In this document: positions 5,052-10,187 of the stretch, one piece after another
Position numbering within the stretch: position 1 is the first letter of the stretch
Layout: the number at the start of each line of letters is the position of its first letter
Assembly: GCA_003235605.1 (NCBI GenBank)
Contig: QJVU01000086.1
Location: forward strand, 1 to 10,187
Direction: 5' to 3'
DNA from: Planctomycetota bacterium
GTDB taxonomy: Bacteria > Planctomycetota > UBA1135 > UBA2386
Length of the DNA: 10,187 bases
The notes under the pieces: model-generated
What the model saw: the letters and a program-made list of their open reading frames with translations, nothing else
Database searches by the model: none
Told to the model about the DNA's origin: nothing
Translations under genes and position numbers: made by a program

Positions 5052-7097
5052 ATGAGCGAACTGACAACCCAGTACCAGGACTTCATCGCACTGAGCCGGT
5101 ATGCCAGGTGGATCGAAGGTGCGAAGCGGCGTGAGACCTGGTCGGAGACATGCTTGCGGTACGTGAGCTACTGGATCAACAAGGGACTGATCACCGAAGA
5201 GGAAGGGCAGGAGCTGTACCACGCGATCTACCACCAGGCAGTCATGCCATCGATGCGCTGCATGATGACAGCCGGCGAGGCACTGGACCGGGACAACGTC
5301 GCCGGCTACAACTGCAGCTACACCGCCATCGAGGGCGGCGGTTCGTTCATCGAGGTGCTGACGCCCGAGATGCAGGCTGCCGGCTTCACCGCACCGGTCA
5401 CAATCAACCTGGCCGACCCGGTCGACTTCGACGAGATGGTGTACGTGCTGATGTGTGGCACCGGGGTCGGGTTCAGCGTCGAGCGGCAGTTCATCGCGAA
5501 CCTGCCAGTGGTCGGTCACAAGCTGCCCAGGAGGATCTACGCCAGGCGCGATGAGAACTACCCGGGCGTGCCGAAGGAAGAACTGAGCACGATGGACCAC
5601 AAGAACAACGTGGTGCACGTCGCTGATTCGAAGTATGGGTGGGCCTCGGCCACGCGCATCATGATCGTCGAGCTGTACAACGGCAACTTCGACATCACAT
5701 GGGACATGAGCAAGATCCGGCCGAAGGGCGAGCGGCTGAAAACGTTCGGCGGGCGTGCATCAGGTCCCGAGCCTCTCATCGCGCTGTTCGAGTATATGAA
5801 ACCGGTGTTCAAGGGCGCCCAGGGTCGCAAGCTGAACAGCATCGAGTGTCATGACCTGGTGTGCAAGATCGCAGACATCGTTGTCGTGGGTGGCGTGCGC
5901 AGATCCGCGCTCATCGGACTGTCGAACCTGTCAGACCGACGCATGGCCGGTGCGAAGACAGGCGACTGGAGAACAACGCACCCGGAGCGGCAGCTGGCCA
6001 ACAACAGCATCGCATTCACAGAGAAGCCGGATGTCGGTTCCTGGATGCAGGAGTGGCTGAACATCTACCAGTCATTCAGTGGCGAGCGCGGCCTGTTCTC
6101 GCGTGTGGCAGCAAAGGCCGCCGCAGCGAAGAGTGGCAGGCGCGACACCGACTACGAGTTCGGCACCAACCCGTGCAGCGAGATCATCCTGCGCTCGAAG
6201 CAGTTCTGCAACCTGTCAGAGGTCGTTGTGCGCCCTGGTGACTCGTTGCTGGACCTGAAGCGCAAGGTACGCTATGCCACGATCCTGGGGACACTACAAT
6301 CGACCCTCACTGACTTTCGCTACCTGCGTCCGATCTGGAGGGAAAATACGGAGGAAGAGCGACTGTTGGGTGTGAGCCTGACGGGTATCATGGACCATGA
6401 GCTGCTGTCGGGTGAAGTCGATGGACCGCTCGCAACCTGGTTGGAGGAACTGCGGACACATGCGGTTGAAGTCAATAAAACATGGGCGGCGAGGTTGGGA
6501 ATACCAGCGTCTGCTGCGATTACTTGTGTTAAGCCTAGTGGCACTGTCTCTCAGCTGGTCGATAGTGCAAGTGGTATACATCCTCGGTATAGCCCGTTCT
6601 ATACCAGGACTGTACGAGCTGATGCTAAGGACCCTCTTACACAGCTTATGATCGATGAAGGTTTCCCATGGGAGTGGGCAATCGGCAAGGAAGGCAACAC
6701 GGTCATCTTCAGCTTTCCGATGAAGGCTCCGGAGCATGCTGTGTTCCGGGATGATCGAACTGCACTGCAGCAACTGAAGCACTGGCTCATCTATCAACGC
6801 CACTGGTGTGAACACAAACCGAGCGTCACGATTTACGTGAAGGATCACGAGTGGCCGGAGGTTGGCGATTGGGTGTGGAAGCACTTCGACGAGGTGAGTG
6901 GAGTGTCGTTCCTTCCCCACGACGGTGGCCAGTACCAGCAGGCGCCGTACCAGGAGATCACCGAGGAGCAGTACCTCGACAACCTGGCAGTCATGCCCGT
7001 GGACGTGGACTGGAGCCGGCTTCGTTTGTACGAGGTCGAGGATACCACGACATCCAGCCAGGAGCTGGCCTGCAAGGGAGGTGCCTGCGAGCTATGA
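5052..7097 (+). CDS. nrdJ: Class II (adenosylcobalamin-dependent) ribonucleoside-triphosphate reductase
   Basis: This 681-residue enzyme reduces ribonucleotides to deoxyribonucleotides using a B12-generated thiyl radical; it needs no oxygen and no small subunit. It matches the monomeric Lactobacillus leichmannii RTPR type, which has about 739 residues. The redox pair is C88 (in NCSYT) and C386 (in FCNLSE). The thiyl-radical Cys is C375 in NPCSE, with N373 and E377. The C375-C386 spacing of 11 equals that of the L. leichmannii pair. The phosphate-binding loop PSGT is at 495-498. The C-terminal CKGGACEL supplies the shuttle pair C674/C679. All catalytic residues are present. I preferred the ATG at 5052 (GAGGA 6 bases upstream) to the in-frame ATG at 5025, which has no ribosome site and follows a hairpin. 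Codons 474-540 have unusually AT-rich third positions. The stop overlaps the small terminase start. Confidence 0.95.
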   Translation: MSELTTQYQDFIALSRYARWIEGAKRRETWSETCLRYVSYWINKGLITEEEGQELYHAIYHQAVMPSMRCMMTAGEALDRDNVAGYNCSYTAIEGGGSFIEVLTPEMQAAGFTAPVTINLADPVDFDEMVYVLMCGTGVGFSVERQFIANLPVVGHKLPRRIYARRDENYPGVPKEELSTMDHKNNVVHVADSKYGWASATRIMIVELYNGNFDITWDMSKIRPKGERLKTFGGRASGPEPLIALFEYMKPVFKGAQGRKLNSIECHDLVCKIADIVVVGGVRRSALIGLSNLSDRRMAGAKTGDWRTTHPERQLANNSIAFTEKPDVGSWMQEWLNIYQSFSGERGLFSRVAAKAAAAKSGRRDTDYEFGTNPCSEIILRSKQFCNLSEVVVRPGDSLLDLKRKVRYATILGTLQSTLTDFRYLRPIWRENTEEERLLGVSLTGIMDHELLSGEVDGPLATWLEELRTHAVEVNKTWAARLGIPASAAITCVKPSGTVSQLVDSASGIHPRYSPFYTRTVRADAKDPLTQLMIDEGFPWEWAIGKEGNTVIFSFPMKAPEHAVFRDDRTALQQLKHWLIYQRHWCEHKPSVTIYVKDHEWPEVGDWVWKHFDEVSGVSFLPHDGGQYQQAPYQEITEEQYLDNLAVMPVDVDWSRLRLYEVEDTTTSSQELACKGGACEL

Positions 7098-7549
7098 GCC
7101 GGCGATTCGCTACACCGGTGTTGATGGAGCGCGAGGTCGAGCTGTACTTCTTCGACTGCGAAGCGCGCAACACCACACCCACGCTATCCGGACTGGCGCT
7201 GTCCCTGGGGTTCTCAACCCTGGGGGCCTTGCGCCGGTACGAGGGATACGACGAGGGGGAATACAAGGGCGTCATTGACCGTGCCAGGCTGCGCATCATG
7301 GACCTGCTGGAACAGGCTGTGGCCAGCGGGCGCGGAGCCGGCGCACAGTTCCTGCTGAAGAACATGGACAAGGACGAGTGGCGCGACCGCACCGAGACAT
7401 CGGTGGATCTGAAGGATGACCGCCAGGGGATGACAGCAATCGAACGCGCGAACCGGATCGAGGCGTTGATACAGCAAGTGCGCCAGGAGAAGATAGTGAA
7501 ATCGATACCCCACGAACCAGAGGAGGAAGACAACTCGTGGATGGAATAG
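7094..7549 (+). CDS. Terminase small subunit (P22 gp3-like)
   Basis: This 151-residue protein should recognise the packaging site on phage DNA and regulate the large terminase. It matches the P22 gp3-like DNA-packaging family: residues about 28-42 read TPTLSGLALSLGFST, the helix-turn-helix-like part, and residues about 80-97 read AGAQFLLKNMDKDEWRDR, matching the family's FxLKN...W+D signature. The C-terminus is acidic (EPEEEDNSWME), suited to contact with the large subunit. The frame is open far upstream inside nrdJ, but ATG 7094 overlaps the nrdJ stop (ATGA) and gives the normal family length. The large terminase gene overlaps its end by 13 bases. Confidence 0.82.
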   Translation: MSRRFATPVLMEREVELYFFDCEARNTTPTLSGLALSLGFSTLGALRRYEGYDEGEYKGVIDRARLRIMDLLEQAVASGRGAGAQFLLKNMDKDEWRDRTETSVDLKDDRQGMTAIERANRIEALIQQVRQEKIVKSIPHEPEEEDNSWME

Positions 7550-9102
7550 CAATGCAGCAGCTTCTCAAGGACCTCGAAGCGGTGTACCCGTACTTCACCG
7601 ACGCGCAGAAGGCGGAGGTGGATGACCTGGTACGCGGATTCGAGGTGTGGAGTTCCTTCAAGGGTCCACAGACAGAAGCGGTGTATTGCACAGCTGACGA
7701 GCTGTTCTATGGCGGCGCGGCGGGTGGAGGCAAGACCGACCTCATCGTTGGCCTGGCACTCACCCGCCACGTACACAGCATCATCTACCGGCGCGAGGGC
7801 GTGCAGCTCGTTGGCATCCTGCAGCGCATGTCGCAGATCCTGGGCAACCGCGTAGGGTGGAACGGCCAGGACAAGATCTGGCGATACAAGGACCGCATCA
7901 TCGAGTTCGGCGCGGTCAAGGACCTGGGCGACGAGGAGAAGTACCAGGGCCGGCCGCACGACCTGAAGGCGTTCGACGAGATCACTCACTTCATCCAGTT
8001 CCAGTACGAGTTCTTGAACGGGTGGAAGCGGTCCAACGATCCAGACCAGCAGAAGCGCACCGTGGCCACCGGCAACCCGCCCACCAGGCCAGAGGGTCTG
8101 TGGGTCAAGAAATACTGGGGACCCTGGCTTGACAAGCACAACCACCTCTACAACAAGGTCGAGCCTGGCGAGCTGGCGTACTACTTCCGCGACTCCAGCG
8201 GCGAGATGGTGTTCCTGCGAGAGCCGGAGCCGCAGCTCGATGAGGACGGGGAGGTGATCATCCCCAGGTCCATGACATTCATTCCATCCCGGGTGGAGGA
8301 CAACCCCGCATACATGGCCACAGGATACAAGCAACAGCTGCAATCGATGCCGGAGCCACTCCGGTCCCAGCTCCTGAAGGGCGACTTCGAGGCGTTCAGC
8401 GATGACGACCCGTACCAGGTGATCCCTACCCGGTGGGTGGTTGAAGCCCAGGAACGGTGGGAGGACAAGAAAACGAAACGGGAGAAGGGCGAGATGATGG
8501 CCATGGGTGTGGACCCGGCCCGAGGCGGCAAGGACCGCACGATCATCTCCAGGCGCTACGACAAGCTGTGGTTTGCCAAGCTTGATGCCTACCCTGGCGG
8601 CGACACGCCAGACGGGCCGGCAGTGACAGCCTTGATTGTGTCCCTGCGCAAGGACGACGCGCCGGCGGTCATCGATGTCGTCGGCATAGGCTCCAGCGTG
8701 GTGGACGATGGACGCGGCCAGGGTATCCACGTCGTACCATGGAACAACGCGGAGCGGGCGCCGGCGACAATCAAGGGCCTCAGATTCGTCAACAAGAGGG
8801 CCTGGGCGTACTGGACCTTTCGCGAGCTGCTGGACCCGGCGAACGAGACCGGCATCCAGCTACCCCCGGATGACGATCTCCTGGCCGAGCTGACGGCACA
8901 CCGCTTCGAGATGCGGGCCAACGGCATATTCGTCCTGAGCAAGGACAACGTGAAGGAACTTATCGGCAGATCACCCGACAAGTCCGACGCTGTGGTCCAG
9001 GCCAGCATCGAGGTTCAGAAGCGGCACCAGTCCCGGGAGACCTTCCATGGCATCAAAACCGAGGAAGAGGACGACATAAACTCCTACAATCCATACGAAT
9101 GA
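7537..9102 (+). CDS. terL: Terminase large subunit (ATPase and nuclease)
   Basis: This 521-residue packaging motor pumps DNA into the prohead and cuts it. The N-terminal ATPase has Walker A GGAAGGGKT (59-67), Walker B LKAFDE (143-148, D147/E148) and coupling motif TGNPP (178-182). The C-terminal RNase H-like nuclease has acidic residues D326 (in GVDPARGGKD), D380 (in VIDVVG) and D484 (in PDKSDAV), the usual three metal ligands. The start is GTG at 7537, with AGGAGG (7521-7526) 10 bases ahead; an in-frame ATG at 7552 is possible but poorly placed for that site. The length is normal and all motifs are intact. The stop codon lies inside an inverted repeat that leads into the next promoter. Confidence 0.95.
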   Translation: MDGIAMQQLLKDLEAVYPYFTDAQKAEVDDLVRGFEVWSSFKGPQTEAVYCTADELFYGGAAGGGKTDLIVGLALTRHVHSIIYRREGVQLVGILQRMSQILGNRVGWNGQDKIWRYKDRIIEFGAVKDLGDEEKYQGRPHDLKAFDEITHFIQFQYEFLNGWKRSNDPDQQKRTVATGNPPTRPEGLWVKKYWGPWLDKHNHLYNKVEPGELAYYFRDSSGEMVFLREPEPQLDEDGEVIIPRSMTFIPSRVEDNPAYMATGYKQQLQSMPEPLRSQLLKGDFEAFSDDDPYQVIPTRWVVEAQERWEDKKTKREKGEMMAMGVDPARGGKDRTIISRRYDKLWFAKLDAYPGGDTPDGPAVTALIVSLRKDDAPAVIDVVGIGSSVVDDGRGQGIHVVPWNNAERAPATIKGLRFVNKRAWAYWTFRELLDPANETGIQLPPDDDLLAELTAHRFEMRANGIFVLSKDNVKELIGRSPDKSDAVVQASIEVQKRHQSRETFHGIKTEEEDDINSYNPYE

Positions 9103-9115
9103 GAACGATTCGTAT
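9093..9115. promoter_or_regulatory. Perfect inverted repeat abutting the late promoter, operator candidate
   Basis: ATACGAAT (9093-9100) and ATTCGTAT (9108-9115) are perfect 8-bp arms around GAGAACG. The right arm overlaps the first base of the -35 box, and the repeat spans the terL stop. GAGAACGATTCGT (9101-9113) recurs as GAGAACTATTCTT (9124-9136), 11 of 13 bases, in the promoter spacer. This arrangement suits a regulator controlling the structural genes. The AT-rich stem without a T-run argues against a terminator. Confidence 0.5.
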
Positions 9116-9142
9116 TGACAGTTGAGAACTATTCTTGATAAG
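9115..9142 (+). promoter_or_regulatory. Second sigma70-type promoter, drives the structural genes
   Basis: A perfect TTGACA (9115-9120) is followed after 16 bases by GATAAG (9137-9142). TTGACAGTT and the block TGATAAGGTAGGAACGC (9136-9152) match the promoter at 671-709 exactly; only the spacer differs. It lies between terL and the first structural-region gene, so it probably starts the virion transcription unit. Recognition by host RNA polymerase is inferred from the -35 and -10 boxes. Confidence 0.75.
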
Positions 9143-9183
9143 GTAGGAACGCTGGAAGTAAATACGCACAGAGGGCTATGGAC

Positions 9184-9198
9184 ATGGGTTCAGATTAA
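9184..9198 (+). CDS. Possible four-codon leader ORF
   Basis: ATG GGT TCA GAT TAA starts at 9184, with GAGGG (9171-9175) 8 bases upstream, better placed than anything in front of the next gene. Its TAA shares a base with the following ATG (TAATG, 9196-9200), a classic coupling arrangement. The peptide itself (MGSD) is unlikely to have a function. It may deliver ribosomes to the gene at 9198. Confidence 0.3.
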   Translation: MGSD

Positions 9199-9764
9199 TG
9201 GCAACGCAACCGGTCATCACGAAAGCAGTAGGCAAGGGTCAAACCAGGCAAGGCATAATCGCCGGCCTGCGCCGTAAGGTGGGTCCTGCAGGTCCTGCGA
9301 CTCCTGGCCCAGCCGGCACTGTGGCGAAGGACCGGGCGCCCAGCCAGGCGGAGCTGGCGAAGTTGTACGCGAAAGATCCCTATGCGTTCCACGACTTCAG
9401 TACCAATGTAGGTTTGGACCCGAACACGGGAAAGAACCTGGTACGCAAGGGAAAGATAACTTTTCACGCGGGAATTGACCCGGCTGACGCAACGGGAATG
9501 TCGCAGCTCCTGTTGAAGAACAATCCCGAACTGGCGAACGACCGCTACACGGTTGAGTACGACACCGGGTGGGACCAGTACAACGCAGCGGTAGCAGGCC
9601 AGCGCACCCACGTAAGCGCGTCTGCCCGCAACGCTCGTGCCGCCGGCAAGGCCGCAGCACAGAGCACATTCCTGGTCGCCCCACAGGCAGTCCTGGGTCA
9701 GACCGACACCAAGGAAAAACTTGGAGCACCGAAGAAACTCGGTTCCAAGCCGATACTGGGATAG
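9198..9764 (+). CDS. Unknown protein between terminase and portal, probably virion-related
   Basis: This gene encodes 188 residues starting MATQPVITKAVGKGQTRQGI. Residues about 29-41 are Gly/Pro/Ala-rich (GPAGPATPGPAG), a short collagen-like linker. The middle (KLYAKDPYAFHDFSTNVGLD, about 55-74) looks folded, and the C-terminus is basic and Gly/Lys-rich (GAPKKLGSKPILG). No signal peptide or membrane segment is seen. The ribosome site directly upstream is weak, and translation may be coupled to a tiny leader ORF that ends in TAATG at this start. Being first after the second promoter and next to the portal gene suggests a role in the virion or its assembly, but I recognise no family. Confidence 0.8.
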   Translation: MATQPVITKAVGKGQTRQGIIAGLRRKVGPAGPATPGPAGTVAKDRAPSQAELAKLYAKDPYAFHDFSTNVGLDPNTGKNLVRKGKITFHAGIDPADATGMSQLLLKNNPELANDRYTVEYDTGWDQYNAAVAGQRTHVSASARNARAAGKAAAQSTFLVAPQAVLGQTDTKEKLGAPKKLGSKPILG

Positions 9765-9770
9765 ACGATT

Positions 9771-9998
9771 ATGTGCATGGGAGCATCAGCACCAACACCA
9801 CCGCCTTTGCCGCCTCCACCGCCGCCTCCCCCAGAGGCAGTGTCGGAGTCAGTGAGGGCATCACGGGCTTCGGATAAAGCGAAGCGTCGTGCCGCAGCCG
9901 AGCAAGCCGGTGGGTCCCGAGTCAGCACTTCTTCTGCTGCCGGGTTACTCACTCCTGCCAATACGCAATCCGCACAGGGAACACTGATCGGTGGCTGA
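9771..9998 (+). CDS. Short proline-rich phage protein upstream of portal
   Basis: This gene encodes 75 residues. It starts MCMGASAPTPPPL and continues with eight consecutive prolines (residues 14-21). A basic, Arg/Lys/Ala-rich helix follows (ASDKAKRRAAAEQ), then a Ser/Gly C-terminus ending ANTQSAQGTLIGG. Small proteins with a Met-Cys start, a polyproline tract and a C-terminus like ANTARKTLLGG occur near the portal gene in other podovirus-like phages as far as I recall. Their function is not established, though virion assembly is likely. A downstream ATG at 9777 is an alternative start. The ribosome site is weak (GGGAT about 10 bases upstream). It overlaps the portal gene by 8 bases. Confidence 0.75.
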   Translation: MCMGASAPTPPPLPPPPPPPPEAVSESVRASRASDKAKRRAAAEQAGGSRVSTSSAAGLLTPANTQSAQGTLIGG

Positions 9999-10187
9999 CA
10001 TCCGTACAAAGCTGAACAAGCGGTGGAACGACCTGGAGAAGGACCGTTCCTCGTACATCAGCCACTACAAGGAACTTCAGGAACACATCTTCCCTCGGCG
10101 GGGAAGGTTCCTGACCACCGAGCGCAACGACGGTAGCAAGACACACAACAAGATCCTTGACAACGCGGGCACACTAGCTGCCCGTAC
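9991..10187 (+). CDS. Head-to-tail connector (portal) protein, 5' part only
   Basis: The frame is open from 9988 to the window edge, and its first possible start is GTG at 9991, giving 65 complete codons. The visible part begins VADIRTKLNKRWNDLEKDRS. It then reads YKELQEHIFPRRGRF (about 25-39) and NKILDNAGTLAAR (about 53-65). This pattern of a long N-terminal helix, an 'I-P-RRGRF' segment and a 'K-I-x-D-x-A-x-x-x-A' segment matches the bacteriophage head-to-tail connecting protein family (PF12236). Those proteins form the dodecameric portal through which DNA enters and leaves the head in short-tailed phages. The gene overlaps the preceding gene by 8 bases, in line with coupled translation. 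Its 3' end lies outside the window. Confidence 0.85.
   Translation, partial: MADIRTKLNKRWNDLEKDRSSYISHYKELQEHIFPRRGRFLTTERNDGSKTHNKILDNAGTLAAR

Noticed and set aside
4356..5618. A 420-residue reverse-strand open frame
   Set aside because: It is antisense to the DUF3310 gene and nrdJ, with a composition (Leu/Val/His/Arg-rich) typical of shadow frames.
6294..6920. A 208-residue reverse-strand open frame over the unusual nrdJ patch
   Set aside because: I considered it as a reason for the codon bias there, but it has no recognisable domain and the nrdJ frame keeps its conserved residues.
6991..8730. A 579-residue open frame on the reverse strand, opposite the terminase genes
   Set aside because: It lies antisense to two genes with intact family motifs, has no recognisable domain, and is an expected by-product of high-GC third positions.

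Overview
The window looks like part of a tailed double-stranded DNA phage genome, most likely podovirus-like (Caudoviricetes), infecting a GC-rich bacterium. The evidence is a tightly packed, mostly one-strand gene set with ATGA/TGATG overlaps. It carries a primase-helicase, a B12-dependent ribonucleotide reductase, a small and a large terminase subunit, and the start of a head-to-tail connector (portal) gene of the type found in short-tailed phages. Strong GC preference at third codon positions and sigma70-like promoters suggest a GC-rich, probably proteobacterial host. The host cannot be named from the sequence.

Layout. Positions 1-228 hold the 5' part of a leftward gene. Positions 229-743 are a divergent control region with a leftward promoter candidate (572-600), palindromic operator-like elements (625-664), a rightward promoter (671-699) and one doubtful small leftward ORF. 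The rightward unit begins at 744 with a small unknown protein. It is coupled to a 664-residue primase-helicase (AEP/prim-pol-like domain, PriCT-2 linker, RepA/AAA_25-type RecA-fold ATPase). A 183-bp intergenic segment (3062-3244), rich in GG tracts and inverted repeats, follows.

A cassette of small overlapping genes (3245-4411) comes next, ending in a putative zinc-ribbon protein. Then come a DUF3310 protein (family related to T7 gp1.7), a strong hairpin, and a monomeric class II ribonucleotide reductase (nrdJ/rtpR type).

Packaging and virion genes. nrdJ overlaps the P22 gp3-like small terminase gene, which overlaps the large terminase gene. A second promoter (9115-9142) shares a 17-bp block with the first. 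It precedes an unknown protein, a short proline-rich protein and the portal gene, which runs off the right edge.

How it fits together. The first rightward promoter probably drives DNA replication, dNTP supply (DUF3310 and NrdJ) and the terminase in one long unit. The second probably drives the virion genes. I saw no rho-independent terminator with a T-run, no tRNA, no CRISPR array, no transposase and no integrase.
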